From Tenacibaculum sp. AHE14PA (GTDB lineage Bacteria > Bacteroidota > Bacteroidia > Flavobacteriales > Flavobacteriaceae): a stretch of 64,000 bases of DNA. Shown here one piece after another: positions 9,335-18,908 of the stretch. The translations under genes and the position numbers were made by a program. How positions within the stretch are numbered: position 1 is the first letter of the stretch; every line of letters begins with the position of its first letter. The notes beneath the pieces were generated by a model that was given only the letters and a program-made list of their open reading frames with translations, did no database searches and had not been told where the DNA came from. The stretch is from positions 1,239,501 through 1,303,500 of the forward strand of contig NZ_CP058983.1 of the NCBI RefSeq assembly GCF_019278465.1. The letters run 5' to 3'.

Positions 9335-10360
9335 TTAAACCTTATACTCTTTTACCGCATCTACAAATGCTTTCGCATTGTCAAGCGGAATGTTAGGTAA
9401 AATTCCGTGCCCTAAGTTAACAATATATTTATCTTTACCAAACTCATTTATCATTTGGTGTACCATTTTTTTTATTTCAGCCGGTGGAGACAATAATCTA
9501 GAAGGGTCAAAATTACCTTGTAAGGTTATATTTCCTCCTGATAAATAACGTGCATTTCTTGCTGAACACGTCCAGTCTACACCTAAAGCAGAAGCTCCTG
9601 ATTTTGCCATTTTATCTAAAGCAAACCAACAACCTTTTCCGAAAGCGATTACTGGTGCTTCATCTTTTAATGCATCAATAATTTGTTGAATGTATTGCCA
9701 TGAAAATTCTTGATAATCTGTTGGAGATAACATTCCTCCCCAAGAATCAAAAACCTGAACAGCATTTACACCTGCTTCTACTTTTGCTTTTAAATAAGCA
9801 ATAGTGGTATCTGTTATCTTCTGAAGCAATTGGTGTGCCAAAACTGGTTTTGTAAAACAAAGTTCTTTTGCTTTGTCGAAATTTTTAGATCCCTGACCCT
9901 GTACCACATAACATAAAATTGTCCATGGAGACCCTGCAAAACCTATTAAAGGAACCTCATCATTCAACTTTTCTTTAGTTGCTTTTATAGCTTCCATTAC
10001 ATAACCTAATTCTTGATGAACATCAGGAACAACTACAGTATCTAATCCTTTTTGATCTCTAATTGGATTTGGCAAATAAGGTCCAAAATCAGGTTTCATT
10101 TGTACCTCTATATTCATTGCCTGTGGAATCACCAAAATATCTGAAAACAAAATAGCTGCGTCCATTCCGTATCTACGAATTGGCTGAACAGTGATTTCAG
10201 ATGCTAATTCTGGAGTTCTACAACGGGTAAAGAAATCGTATTTCTTTTTTATTACTTGAAATTCTGGCAAATATCTTCCTGCTTGACGCATCATCCATAC
10301 TGGCGGACGATCTACAGTTTCACCTTTTAATGCTCTTAAAAATAAGTCGTTTTTAATCAT
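9335..10360 (-). CDS. hemE: Uroporphyrinogen decarboxylase
   Basis: A 341-residue protein that decarboxylates the four acetate side chains of uroporphyrinogen III. It has the N-terminal signature [16 protein letters not shown] (about 18-33), the second signature GFAGSPWTI, catalytic Asp in the LFSDILVIP segment, and the C-terminal NLGHGILPN. Start is ATG 2 bp after the stop of the upstream PrcB-like gene, so the two are co-transcribed. Confidence 0.97.
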   Translation of the reverse strand: MIKNDLFLRALKGETVDRPPVWMMRQAGRYLPEFQVIKKKYDFFTRCRTPELASEITVQPIRRYGMDAAILFSDILVIPQAMNIEVQMKPDFGPYLPNPIRDQKGLDTVVVPDVHQELGYVMEAIKATKEKLNDEVPLIGFAGSPWTILCYVVQGQGSKNFDKAKELCFTKPVLAHQLLQKITDTTIAYLKAKVEAGVNAVQVFDSWGGMLSPTDYQEFSWQYIQQIIDALKDEAPVIAFGKGCWFALDKMAKSGASALGVDWTCSARNARYLSGGNITLQGNFDPSRLLSPPAEIKKMVHQMINEFGKDKYIVNLGHGILPNIPLDNAKAFVDAVKEYKV

Positions 10361-10361
10361 A

Positions 10362-10805
10362 CTATTTCGTTACAAAGACTATTTCTTTGCTTGTTTTATT
10401 AATTTTAACAATATGTATTGGTTGTGTAAGCGACATTGTTACCATATCTGTTGGCTTTGGTCCTTCAGACGAAATTGTAACTTGAAACTTACCTTCCTTT
10501 TTTATTATTTCTGATACCTCTATCGAAAATCCTCCTGTATTTCTCTTGCTATCGATAGCAACTAAAACTGTTTTTTTTGAAAAATCAATAGCATCTTTAA
10601 ATTGATTATCAACATTTGTTTTAGCTAAAAAATCTTGCCATTCTGCTGAAGAGTTAATTACAATATTTTGTTTTGCAAATCCTTCAGATCCATCACCTTT
10701 TAAACTGCCTTGATATATAGAAATTATTGCATCCGTTTCTTGGTTATTATTACTAGGACATGAACTCATTAAAAAACTAAAAAAAATGGTTAGAATAATT
10801 TTCAT
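10362..10805 (-). CDS. Small lipoprotein with PrcB C-terminal-like domain
   Basis: A 147-residue protein with a lipoprotein signal peptide ending at Cys16 (FFSFLMSSC). The C-terminal half reads [21 protein letters not shown] followed by [21 protein letters not shown], matching the PrcB C-terminal domain (PF14343) first named for a Treponema denticola protease-complex subunit. The role is unknown here. It lies between hemL and hemE, 2 bp and 12 bp from its neighbours, so it travels in the heme operon without an obvious enzymatic link. Confidence 0.75.
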   Translation of the reverse strand: MKIILTIFFSFLMSSCPSNNNQETDAIISIYQGSLKGDGSEGFAKQNIVINSSAEWQDFLAKTNVDNQFKDAIDFSKKTVLVAIDSKRNTGGFSIEVSEIIKKEGKFQVTISSEGPKPTDMVTMSLTQPIHIVKINKTSKEIVFVTK

Positions 10806-10816
10806 AAATAGCTGTT

Positions 10817-12106
10817 TTACATTTTAGATACCGCTTCCATTCCTTTATCAATTGCCTTAGCAATCTTTTGAATATCTTTTTCTGTTAAAGCTGATGACAA
10901 AAACCATGCTTCGAATTGAGATGGAGGTAAGAAAACACCGTTATGCATCATTTCCCAAAAGAAAGTAGCAAACTTTTTAGTATCTGAAGTTTGTGCTTCT
11001 TCAAAATTAGTTACGGTAACATTCGTAAAAAATGGATTAATCATAGAACCAAATCTATTAACCGTAATTTCTACACCGTGTTTCTTCGCTTTTTCTAATA
11101 AGAATACTTCAATAATTTGAGCAATCTCGTTAAATTTCTCATACGGATTTTGTTTCTTTAACTCTGTTAAAGTAGCAATTCCTGCTGCCATAGCAATCGG
11201 ATTTCCACTTAAAGTTCCTGCTTGATACATCCCTCCTAAAGGTGCTACTTCTTGCATGATTTCATTTCGCGCTCCGTAAGCTCCCACCGGAAAACCACCA
11301 CCAACAACTTTACCTAAACATGTAATATCTGCTTCTACACCTAATAATTCTTGTGCGCCACCAAATTTAGAACGAAAACCTGTCATTACCTCATCAACAA
11401 TTAATAATGCTCCTTTAGACTCTAAATATGTTTTTAACTCTTTTAAGAAATCATTTTGTGGAATTACAACTCCCATATTACCAGCAATTGGCTCTAAAAT
11501 AACTCCGGCAATATCATCGTGTTCTTCAAAATGTGCTTTTACACTTTCTAAATCGTTATATTTTGCTATTAATGTATTTCTAACTGCCCCTTCAGGAACT
11601 CCTTTAGAGCCTGGTAAACTTAAGGTTGCTAAACCAGAACCTGCTGCTACTAATAAAGCATCTTGATGCCCATGATAACAACCTGCAAATTTTATAATTT
11701 TATCTTTTCCTGTAAATGCTCTTGCCAAACGGATTCCGCTTAAAACGGCTTCTGTTCCTGAATTAACAAAACGAACTTTATCCATTCCAGGAAAAGCATC
11801 ACAAACAATTTTTGCTAATTTAATTTCGTTTTCTGTTGATGCACCAAAAGTATAACCATTCTTTAAAGCTTTATCAATAGCTTTCTGAACTTTTTTATGA
11901 CGGTGACCTAAAATCATTGGTCCGTAAGACAATACTAAATCTACAAATGTATTACCATCAACATCTGTAATTTTACTTCCTTTTGCCTTTTTGATAAACA
12001 ACGGATTCCCTCCTACTGAAGAAAATGCTCTTACCGGAGAATTTACTGCTCCAACAAGGTGCTTTAATCCTTTTTTATATAATTTTTGTGATTTTTTAAA
12101 TTCCAT
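10817..12106 (-). CDS. hemL: Glutamate-1-semialdehyde 2,1-aminomutase
   Basis: A 429-residue class III PLP aminotransferase-fold enzyme making 5-aminolevulinate from glutamate-1-semialdehyde. The PLP lysine is K266 in CLGKVVGGGFPVGAYG, and the cofactor-binding aspartate lies in LLIVDEVMTGFR. The N-terminal GGVNSPVR-type block (VGAVNSPVRAFSSVGG) and the gating-loop segment FAGCYHGHQDALLVAAGSG are present. With hemA it shows that the cell uses the C5 (glutamyl-tRNA) route. Confidence 0.97.
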   Translation of the reverse strand: MEFKKSQKLYKKGLKHLVGAVNSPVRAFSSVGGNPLFIKKAKGSKITDVDGNTFVDLVLSYGPMILGHRHKKVQKAIDKALKNGYTFGASTENEIKLAKIVCDAFPGMDKVRFVNSGTEAVLSGIRLARAFTGKDKIIKFAGCYHGHQDALLVAAGSGLATLSLPGSKGVPEGAVRNTLIAKYNDLESVKAHFEEHDDIAGVILEPIAGNMGVVIPQNDFLKELKTYLESKGALLIVDEVMTGFRSKFGGAQELLGVEADITCLGKVVGGGFPVGAYGARNEIMQEVAPLGGMYQAGTLSGNPIAMAAGIATLTELKKQNPYEKFNEIAQIIEVFLLEKAKKHGVEITVNRFGSMINPFFTNVTVTNFEEAQTSDTKKFATFFWEMMHNGVFLPPSQFEAWFLSSALTEKDIQKIAKAIDKGMEAVSKM

Positions 12107-12122
12107 CTTTTAATATTTTCAA

Positions 12123-12237
12123 TGTCAGTTCGAGTATTTTTATGTAGCTTTTGCGAAATAAAAATGTATCGAGAACTTATTAATTAATCATCTCGATACA
12201 AATTTGTTTATGCTTCACAAATTCACTCGATGTGACA
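12123..12237. repeat. 115-bp MITE-like inverted repeat in the hemB-hemL gap
   Basis: Outer arms TGTCAGTTCGAGT (12123) and ACTCGATGTGACA (12225-12237) are near-complementary; inner arms TGTATCGAGA (12165) and TCTCGATACA (12191-12200) are perfectly complementary. The whole fills the hemB-hemL spacer. Shorter relatives occur at 13219-13330, 18841-18894 and 24098-24120. No transposase is associated. Confidence 0.7.
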
Positions 12238-12244
12238 GTACGTG

Positions 12245-13213
12245 TTACTTTTTTCTCAACAATACTCTTGCTGCTTCTTTTGCAAAATAGGTAATAATAA
12301 TATCAGCTCCTGCTCTTTTCATAGACAGTAAACTTTCCATCATTACTCTTTCACCATCAATCCAACCTTTTTCAGCTGCAGCTTTTACCATTGCATATTC
12401 TCCACTTACATTATAACATGCAATTGGTCGGTCGAAATTATTTTTTAAATCTCTAATAATATCTAAATACGATAATGCTGGTTTTACCATTAAAATATCT
12501 GCTCCTTCTTGATCATCAAAAGTAGCTTCACGCATTCCTTCATCTCTATTAGAAGGATCCATTTGATAGGTTCTTCTATCGCCAAAAGTAGGCGCAGAAT
12601 CTGCTGCATCTCTAAACGGCCCATAAAAAGCTGAAGCATATTTTACTGAGTACGCCATAATTGGCAAGTTTACAAAACCTGTATTATCTAATGATTGGCG
12701 AACCATATCTATCGTTCCGTCCATCATTCCTGACGGTGCAACCATATCTACTCCTGCTTTTGCATGAGAAATAACTTGTTTTGCTAAATTTACCAACGTT
12801 GCATCATTATCTACATCGTTGTCGTGAATAATTCCGCAATGACCATGTGAAGTATACTCGCAAAAACAAACATCTGTGATTACGTATAAATCTGGATAGT
12901 TCTTTTTAATAAAACGGATTGCTTGTTGCATAATTCCGTTATCGTTCCATGTTTCTGTTCCTTCATCATCTTTATCAGATGGAATTCCGAATAATAAAAC
13001 AGCGGGGATATTTAATGCTACAACCTCATCTAATTCTTTAGAAATTGTATCTAAAGAAAAACGTTTAATGCCAGGCATTGAAACTATTTCTTTTTCAATT
13101 CCCGTTCCTTCTTCTATAAATAAAGGATAAACAAAATCGTCTACAGATAGTTTTGTTTCCTTTACCAATCTTCTGATGCCTTCTGTTTTTCTTAACCTAC
13201 GTGTTCTAAACAT
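12245..13213 (-). CDS. hemB: Porphobilinogen synthase (delta-aminolevulinate dehydratase), zinc type
   Basis: A 322-residue enzyme condensing two 5-aminolevulinates. The two active-site lysines are K191 (in [17 protein letters not shown]) and K244 (in [10 protein letters not shown]). The metal site [13 protein letters not shown] has C116, C118 and C126, the three-cysteine arrangement of zinc-dependent enzymes rather than the Asp-rich magnesium type. [10 protein letters not shown] is also present. It lies between the hemC-hemD fusion and hemL, separated from each by ~120-bp dispersed repeats. Confidence 0.97.
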   Translation of the reverse strand: MFRTRRLRKTEGIRRLVKETKLSVDDFVYPLFIEEGTGIEKEIVSMPGIKRFSLDTISKELDEVVALNIPAVLLFGIPSDKDDEGTETWNDNGIMQQAIRFIKKNYPDLYVITDVCFCEYTSHGHCGIIHDNDVDNDATLVNLAKQVISHAKAGVDMVAPSGMMDGTIDMVRQSLDNTGFVNLPIMAYSVKYASAFYGPFRDAADSAPTFGDRRTYQMDPSNRDEGMREATFDDQEGADILMVKPALSYLDIIRDLKNNFDRPIACYNVSGEYAMVKAAAEKGWIDGERVMMESLLSMKRAGADIIITYFAKEAARVLLRKK

Positions 13214-13218
13214 AATTT

Positions 13219-13330
13219 GTCACTTGTTAGGTCGAGCGCAGTCGAGACCTCATTATAAAACCCTCTCTTATGAGCCGCACTCATTACTTTCTGTAACATA
13301 CATTTTGCAGAAAGTAATGCTCGAGGTGAC
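13219..13330. repeat. MITE-like repeat in the hemC-hemB gap
   Basis: The ends GTCAC (13219) and GTGAC (13326-13330) are inverted. Inside is GGTCGAGCGCAGTCGAGACC, and an inner hairpin pairs CATTACTTTCTG with CAGAAAGTAATG. It occupies almost the whole spacer. The core matches the repeats at 18841 and 24098. Confidence 0.65.
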
Positions 13331-13335
13331 TTTTA

Positions 13336-14922
13336 TTATTTCTTAACAAAATGTAAGTTCACTAATTCTACCACACTTTCTACCGTTGGTAAATTAGCTA
13401 CTTGTACATCATCAAAATGTTTTCTTGCTTCTTTTGCGGTGCTTTCGCCAATACAAAAAGCTACTTTACCAGCAACGTTTTCTTGCATATAGCTTTCAAC
13501 CCCTGATGGACTGTAAAACAACACTCCGTTTACTTTCTCATCAACTTTAGACGGACTGTACATTGTTTTGTATGCCTCTACTTCGTTTACCGTAATTTCG
13601 TTTACTTTTAAAGCATTTGGTAAAGTATCTAAACGCAAATCACTACAAAAATAAGTTACTTCTTGTCCTTTTATTTCGTTAGCTAAATAAGCTGCTAACT
13701 TAACAGCATTTCTTTCAGATTTTACTACTTTTCCTATTTTTTGTTCGATTAACTTTTTGGTTCTTCGCCCAACACAGTAAATATTCTTGAATTTTAACTC
13801 ATCCGCAGTAAAAGAGTTTGCGATTGCCTCTACGCCGTTTTGACTCGTAATAATTACATTTTCAATCTCATTCTTAATTACCTTAGGTGCAATTCTGTTA
13901 AAACGAATTTTAATAAAATCACTATCTGTAATACTAACAGATGCTGGCAATAAGTCTTTTTGAATTTCTGATAGCTTCTTAGTTGAGTAGATAGAAAACT
14001 CTTTTTCTACCTCAACATCATCTGCCATTAATTCTTTTCCACCTCGATTAATTACATAATCGGCACAATCTTTTGCTAAAAAACGATGACGTCCTACTTT
14101 TGCATTTTTTGTTACTGATATTTTCTTTTTACCGTCCTTACTTAATAATAAACCTTTAAAGTTTATTTCTTCTGTCTTAGGATCAACATAAGCAATCGCT
14201 CCTATTGGTGCTGTACATCCGCCTTCTAATAAATTTAAGAATTCGCGTTCTATACCCACACAAACTTGCGATTCGTAATGGTTTAATTGCTCACAAGCAT
14301 CTCTAGAAAAATCATCATTTTCTAAAGCTGTAATCATAATAGCTCCTTGTGCTGGCGCAGGAATCATCCAAGAAAGATTAATTGCTCCTTCTGGTCTTTT
14401 TCCTAACCTCTCTAAACCGGCTGCTGCAAAAATTGCACCGTCCCATTCGTTATTTTCTAACTTTTCTAAACGCGTATTTACGTTTCCTCGTAAACCAACA
14501 ACTTCGTGTGTTGGGTAACGATTTAACCATTGTGCTTTTCTTCGTAAACTACCCGTTGCTATTACACCGTTAGGTTGCCCAAAAAACTCTTCGTTGTCTT
14601 TTAAAACTAAAATATCATTGTAATTGGCACGCTTTAAAACAGCTGCTTGAATAATTCCTTCAGGTAAAACTGTTGGAACATCTTTTAAAGAATGTACTGC
14701 AACATCAATATCGCCATTTAACATTGCGATATCTAAATTTTTAGTAAAAATTCCTGTGATTCCTAATTCATACAAAGGCTTGTCTAAAACAAGATCTCCA
14801 GCAGATTTAATCGGCACTATTTCACATTTATACTCTAATTCTTCTAGTTCTTTACGAACTTTGTTTGCTTGCCACATAGCCAATTGGCTATCACGTGTAC
14901 CTATTCTAATTGTCTTCTGCAT
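13336..14922 (-). CDS. hemC: Fused hydroxymethylbilane synthase / uroporphyrinogen-III synthase
   Basis: A 528-residue protein, far longer than HemC alone (~310). Residues 1 to about 300 are porphobilinogen deaminase: IRIGTRDSQLAMWQA at the N-terminus, AVHSLKDVPT, TGSLRRKAQWLNRYP, and the dipyrromethane cofactor cysteine C236 in LEGGCTAPIGA. From about residue 305 the sequence changes to a HemD-like two-lobed domain (NVIITSQNGVEAIANSF; VLFYSPSGVESYM; VAFCIGESTAKEAR). The fusion would channel hydroxymethylbilane directly to ring closure. The start overlaps the end of hemA by 17 nt, indicating coupled translation. Confidence 0.93.
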   Translation of the reverse strand: MQKTIRIGTRDSQLAMWQANKVRKELEELEYKCEIVPIKSAGDLVLDKPLYELGITGIFTKNLDIAMLNGDIDVAVHSLKDVPTVLPEGIIQAAVLKRANYNDILVLKDNEEFFGQPNGVIATGSLRRKAQWLNRYPTHEVVGLRGNVNTRLEKLENNEWDGAIFAAAGLERLGKRPEGAINLSWMIPAPAQGAIMITALENDDFSRDACEQLNHYESQVCVGIEREFLNLLEGGCTAPIGAIAYVDPKTEEINFKGLLLSKDGKKKISVTKNAKVGRHRFLAKDCADYVINRGGKELMADDVEVEKEFSIYSTKKLSEIQKDLLPASVSITDSDFIKIRFNRIAPKVIKNEIENVIITSQNGVEAIANSFTADELKFKNIYCVGRRTKKLIEQKIGKVVKSERNAVKLAAYLANEIKGQEVTYFCSDLRLDTLPNALKVNEITVNEVEAYKTMYSPSKVDEKVNGVLFYSPSGVESYMQENVAGKVAFCIGESTAKEARKHFDDVQVANLPTVESVVELVNLHFVKK

Positions 14923-16174
14923 GGATAGTTTCTAAATTTGCACCAAACACTTTAGCCATTACCTCTATACTATTGCTTACAGAGGTTTCTTCTGCTTTTA
15001 AGTGCTTTACAAATTGTGTAGTTATTTTTTGAATAAACCTAGAAGTAATTACTTCTGCCTGAGATTCATCAAAGTCTTTTATTTTTTTCTTATGAAAAGC
15101 TATTTCGTCTTGTTGAATTGTTTTTAACGATTCTTTTAACGCCGTAATAGCTGGTGTAAATTTTCTGTGATGTAGCCATTCACCAAATTCCTCTTTATGA
15201 GTTTCTATAATCGCTTCGGCTGTAGGTATTTCTTGCTGACGAATTGCTAATGTTTCATCTGTAATTTTAGATAACTCATCAACATTTATCAATGTAACGT
15301 TTTCTAATTCTGCTACTTCTTTCGAAACATTTGCTGGCATCGATAAATCTAAAATCAGCAATTCTTTGGTCGTTAAAATATGTTCTCTTTTGATGGTCGC
15401 TTCAGAAGCACCTGTAGAAACGATTAAAATATCTGTATTTGCTACTTCTTTCGTTAAATTGTTATATTTAACTTTTTTAATAGATGGATGTTCTTTTACA
15501 AACTCCTCCGCTTTTTCTTCGGTTCTGTTAATTAAGCTTACTGTTTTATTTTGAGTATATTCAGCTAAATTCTTGCAAGTATGTTTCCCCATTTTTCCCA
15601 ACCCGAAAACTAAAATATTTTTCGAATTGTAATTTGGTGAATTTTTAATAATGTATTGCACTGCGGCATAAGAAACCGATGTGGTTCCTGAACTTAACTT
15701 CGTTTCATTCTTTACACGCTTACTTGCCTGCATTACATGATTTAACAAACGCTCGAAATATGCGTTGGTAGTTCCTACCTCCTTTGCTAGTTTAAACGCT
15801 TGACGCAATTGACCTACAATTTCGTAATCCCCTAAAATTTGGCTATCCAAACCAGTACCCATCCTAAAAAGGTGCGTAATTGCTTCGTTGTTTTTATATA
15901 CGTTAGAAACTTCTGCAAACTCTTCAACAGCTCCGTTTGAATATTTACAAAGCATACTAATTAATTGAAAAGGGTGTTCTGCAAAACCAGTAATTTCAGT
16001 TCTATTACAGGTTGATAACACAAAAATACCATCAACACCACTCTGCTTTGCGTCTTCTAAAAGTTGTATTTGATTTTCCTTAGAAATACTAAACTTTCCT
16101 CTAATAGTAGCATCAGCCTTTTTGTAACTAACGCCTATGTTATATAAATTCTTATTATGTGTATCCGCTGTCAT
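14906..16174 (-). CDS. hemA: Glutamyl-tRNA reductase
   Basis: A 422-residue enzyme, the first and normally rate-limiting step of the C5 pathway. The catalytic cysteine is C56 in FVLSTCNRTEI. The substrate-site block GLDSQILGDYEIVGQLRQAF and the NADPH-binding motif VFGLGKMGKHTC follow, then the C-terminal dimerisation helices. It heads the minus-strand heme cluster and is divergent from an AraC-type regulator; the 209-bp gap between them holds a promoter box and a 19-bp palindrome that may control either or both. Confidence 0.96.
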   Translation of the reverse strand: MTADTHNKNLYNIGVSYKKADATIRGKFSISKENQIQLLEDAKQSGVDGIFVLSTCNRTEITGFAEHPFQLISMLCKYSNGAVEEFAEVSNVYKNNEAITHLFRMGTGLDSQILGDYEIVGQLRQAFKLAKEVGTTNAYFERLLNHVMQASKRVKNETKLSSGTTSVSYAAVQYIIKNSPNYNSKNILVFGLGKMGKHTCKNLAEYTQNKTVSLINRTEEKAEEFVKEHPSIKKVKYNNLTKEVANTDILIVSTGASEATIKREHILTTKELLILDLSMPANVSKEVAELENVTLINVDELSKITDETLAIRQQEIPTAEAIIETHKEEFGEWLHHRKFTPAITALKESLKTIQQDEIAFHKKKIKDFDESQAEVITSRFIQKITTQFVKHLKAEETSVSNSIEVMAKVFGANLETIHAEDN

Positions 16175-16300
16175 TCAGTCTTCTTCAATAAGGTGGGTCA
16201 AAAATATAAAGATTAAATATAAAAAAATGTCGCTGAAAGAACTTTTAATGTCGTTATCAGTTTTTTAAACTAAAAACATCTCTAAAACACAGATAAAGTG

Positions 16301-16308
16301 TATTTTTG
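16301..16308 (+). promoter_or_regulatory. Flavobacterial -7 box (TATTTTTG) upstream of the AraC-type regulator
   Basis: TATTTTTG fits the Bacteroidota -7 consensus TAnnTTTG and lies 76 bp before the regulator's ATG. A clear -33 TTTG/TTG is not visible, so this is a candidate. Confidence 0.45.
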
Positions 16309-16337
16309 CAATGAAATCAGCTATTGGTAGTGTTTCA

Positions 16338-16356
16338 ATTTAGAGTCATTCTAAAT
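16338..16356. promoter_or_regulatory. 19-bp palindromic operator in the hemA-araC intergenic region
   Basis: ATTTAGA-gtcat-TCTAAAT is a perfect 7-bp inverted repeat with a 5-bp spacer. It lies just downstream of the candidate promoter of the regulator, where a bound repressor could block transcription. Its length is like iron/metal (Fur- or DtxR-type) boxes. Which protein binds is not shown by the sequence. Confidence 0.45.
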
Positions 16357-16383
16357 AAATTGTTTTTAAATCTATTTTGATCT

Positions 16384-17271
16384 ATGTCAAAAAACATCGC
16401 AGAAAGTACGTTTAGAGAAGTATTGTTAGAAAAAGGTTTTTTTGTCTTAAAATTTCAAAATAATTCTAACAAAACAGAAGTTTATAAAAGAGATATCGAT
16501 AATTCTTATATACAGCTACATTATTGTGTAAAAGGAAATTGCAAGTTCCATTTTAATGAAAACAGCTACACCTTTAATGTATTAGATAAACACGCTATAT
16601 TTTTATACAATCCACAGCAAAACCTACCAATAAATTTAGAGATTTTACCAAAAACATCTTTGGTATCTGTTTTAATCACTATCGAAAAATTTCATGCACT
16701 ATTCTCTAAAGAAGCTAGCTATATTCCTTTTTTAAGTGATGACAACAAGAATAAAAAATATTACGATAATACAGCAATAAGCTCAAACACTTTAATGGCC
16801 TTGCAGCAAATTTTAACAGCCCAAAATCATAGCTCAATGAAAGACCTTTATATTAAAGGAAAAACATACGAGCTACTGAGTCTTCATTTTGATACTGGCG
16901 AAAATACAGAAAATGAATACTGTCCGTTTTTAGTTGATGATCGTGAAATATTAAAAATCAGGCAAGCTAAAGACATTATTATCTCAAGAATGAGCGAACC
17001 ACCAACCCTACAAGAATTAGCAAACGAAGTAGGTTTAAACTTAAAGAAGTTAAAAGAAGGTTTTAAACAAATATATGGCGATACTGTTTACAGCTTTTTG
17101 TTTGATTATAAAATGGAACATGCTCGTAAGCTTTTAGAAAGCAACCAATACAATGTAAATGAAGTTGGCTTACAAGTTGGCTACAGTACATCTAGTCATT
17201 TTATTGCAGCCTTTAAAAAGAAGTTTGGTACCACACCAAAACAATACGTAATGAGCTTACAAAATAACTAA
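16384..17271 (+). CDS. AraC-family transcriptional regulator
   Basis: A 295-residue protein. The C-terminal ~100 residues carry the double helix-turn-helix of AraC/XylS proteins: EPPTLQELANEVGLNLKKLK, then YSFLFDYKMEHARKLL, and the family signature VGYSTSSHFIAAFKKKFGTTPKQY. The N-terminal ~180 residues are beta-rich and not clearly related to a sugar-binding cupin. It is divergent from hemA and followed without gap by trmH and hemH, so regulation of heme or iron genes is a reasonable inference from position. Confidence 0.88.
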   Translation: MSKNIAESTFREVLLEKGFFVLKFQNNSNKTEVYKRDIDNSYIQLHYCVKGNCKFHFNENSYTFNVLDKHAIFLYNPQQNLPINLEILPKTSLVSVLITIEKFHALFSKEASYIPFLSDDNKNKKYYDNTAISSNTLMALQQILTAQNHSSMKDLYIKGKTYELLSLHFDTGENTENEYCPFLVDDREILKIRQAKDIIISRMSEPPTLQELANEVGLNLKKLKEGFKQIYGDTVYSFLFDYKMEHARKLLESNQYNVNEVGLQVGYSTSSHFIAAFKKKFGTTPKQYVMSLQNN

Positions 17272-17793
17272 ATGAAACAACTTACACATTACGACATCGA
17301 AAACAAGCAACAACAATACCCTATAACTATTGTTTGTGACGCTATAAGAACTCCCGAAAATATTGGTATGTGCTTTCGCATTTCTGAAAGTTTTGGTGTG
17401 CAAAAAATATTTTTACACGACAGTTCCCCTTCTATAAAGAACAGAAATGTATCTCGTACTGCTAGAAACACCATAAATCAGGTTGAACACGCTACTTACA
17501 GTAACTTCAACTTGTTGATAAATCAATTAAAAAAAGAAGGAAATACTATTATTGGTATTGAAATTACTGATAACAGTATAAATATTCAGGATTTTGATTT
17601 CACCTCAACAGAAAAAATAGTTTTACTTTTGGGTAGCGAAAGAAATGGAATTGAAAATACAGATTTGTTAGACGCAACTGTTGCAATACCAATGTACGGC
17701 CGCAATTCATCTATGAATGTAATACACAGTTTAAGTATTGCTTTATATGAAACAACAAACCAGTTAAACAATAACATCTTAATAGATAAATAG
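17272..17793 (+). CDS. TrmH-family (SpoU) RNA 2'-O-methyltransferase
   Basis: A 173-residue SPOUT methyltransferase with the three knot motifs: IVCDAIRTPENIGMCFRISE (motif 1), KIVLLLGSERNGIEN (motif 2) and NSSMNVIHSLSIALYE (motif 3). It lacks the N-terminal extension of RlmB and is TrmL/TrmH-sized. The target (tRNA or rRNA ribose) cannot be fixed. The ATG follows the regulator's stop codon directly, and hemH begins 2 bp after its own stop. Confidence 0.88.
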   Translation: MKQLTHYDIENKQQQYPITIVCDAIRTPENIGMCFRISESFGVQKIFLHDSSPSIKNRNVSRTARNTINQVEHATYSNFNLLINQLKKEGNTIIGIEITDNSINIQDFDFTSTEKIVLLLGSERNGIENTDLLDATVAIPMYGRNSSMNVIHSLSIALYETTNQLNNNILIDK

Positions 17794-17795
17794 AA

Positions 17796-18815
17796 ATGAA
17801 AGGAGCTTTATTAGTAAACCTAGGATCACCAGAGAGCACAGATCCTAAGGATGTTAAAAAATATTTAGGAGAGTTTTTAATGGATGAACGCGTTATTGAT
17901 GTTCCTTATTGGTTTCGTTCGTTTTTAGTAAAAGGAATTATTTTAAACACGAGGCCTAAAAAATCTGCCGCTGCTTATAAAAAAATATGGTGGAAAGAAG
18001 GTTCGCCTTTAATTGTTCTTTCTGAACGACTACAAAAAAAGGTGCAACAAAAAACGGAGCTTCCTGTTGCCTTAGCAATGCGTTATGGTACAATGACCAT
18101 AAAAAAAGGATTGCAAGAACTACACGATAAAGGCGTTACAGAAGTTATGTTAATTCCTTTATATCCGCAGTTTGCGATGGCAACTACCGAAACTATTGTG
18201 GTTTTAGCTGAAGAAATTCGCAAAGAGTTCTTTCCTGAAATGAAAATAACAGATGTTCCTGCGTTTTACAATAAACCTGAATATATTAAAGCTTTATCCA
18301 GCAGTATTAAGGATTATTTAGCTGATAAGGATTACGACCACTTATTATTCTCTTACCACGGAGTTCCAGAACGTCATATTCGCAAATCAGATGTAACACA
18401 ATCTCATTGTAATCCTGAACCCGGTAACTATAGTTGTTGCGAAAAAAAATCTAAAGCACATGAATTTTGCTACAGACACCAATGTTATCAAACCACAAAA
18501 AATGTTATTACTGAATTAGGTTTAGATGAAAATACGGTTTCTACCTCATTTCAATCTCGCTTAGGTGTTGATCCTTGGTTACAGCCTTACACCGACAGAA
18601 CAATTGTAAATAAAGCCGAAAAAGACGGAATTAAAAAATTAGCCATTGTTACTCCTGCTTTTGTTTCTGACTGCCTAGAAACATTAGAAGAAATTGCCAT
18701 GGAAGGAAAACATGAGTTTTTAGAAGCCGGTGGAGAAGAATTTTACACCGTACCTTGTATTAATGATAATGATGAGTGGACAGATGTTTTAGCTGGATGG
18801 ATTAATAAATTTTAA
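17796..18815 (+). CDS. hemH: Ferrochelatase
   Basis: A 339-residue enzyme inserting Fe2+ into protoporphyrin IX. It starts MKGALLVNLGSPESTDPKDVKKYL, typical of the family. The catalytic histidine lies in LLFSYHGVPERHI, and the conserved glutamate region in TPAFVSDCLETLEEIAMEG. A cysteine-rich stretch (NYSCCEKKSKAHEFCYRHQC) sits between these blocks. It is co-directional with the regulator and trmH, and hemJ follows after a short repeat. Confidence 0.97.
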   Translation: MKGALLVNLGSPESTDPKDVKKYLGEFLMDERVIDVPYWFRSFLVKGIILNTRPKKSAAAYKKIWWKEGSPLIVLSERLQKKVQQKTELPVALAMRYGTMTIKKGLQELHDKGVTEVMLIPLYPQFAMATTETIVVLAEEIRKEFFPEMKITDVPAFYNKPEYIKALSSSIKDYLADKDYDHLLFSYHGVPERHIRKSDVTQSHCNPEPGNYSCCEKKSKAHEFCYRHQCYQTTKNVITELGLDENTVSTSFQSRLGVDPWLQPYTDRTIVNKAEKDGIKKLAIVTPAFVSDCLETLEEIAMEGKHEFLEAGGEEFYTVPCINDNDEWTDVLAGWINKF

Positions 18816-18840
18816 CTCGTAGTTCATAAAAATATAAATT

Positions 18841-18894
18841 GTCTGGTCGAGCGCAGTCGAGACCTAAAAACTTCTCGAATGCACTCTTAGAGAC
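18841..18894. repeat. Short dispersed repeat between hemH and hemJ
   Basis: Contains GGTCGAGCGCAGTCGAGACC, shared exactly with 13230-13249, bounded by GTCT (18841) and AGAC (18891-18894). It fills most of the hemH-hemJ gap. Confidence 0.55.
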
Positions 18895-18908
18895 ATAAAC
18901 TTAAAAAA

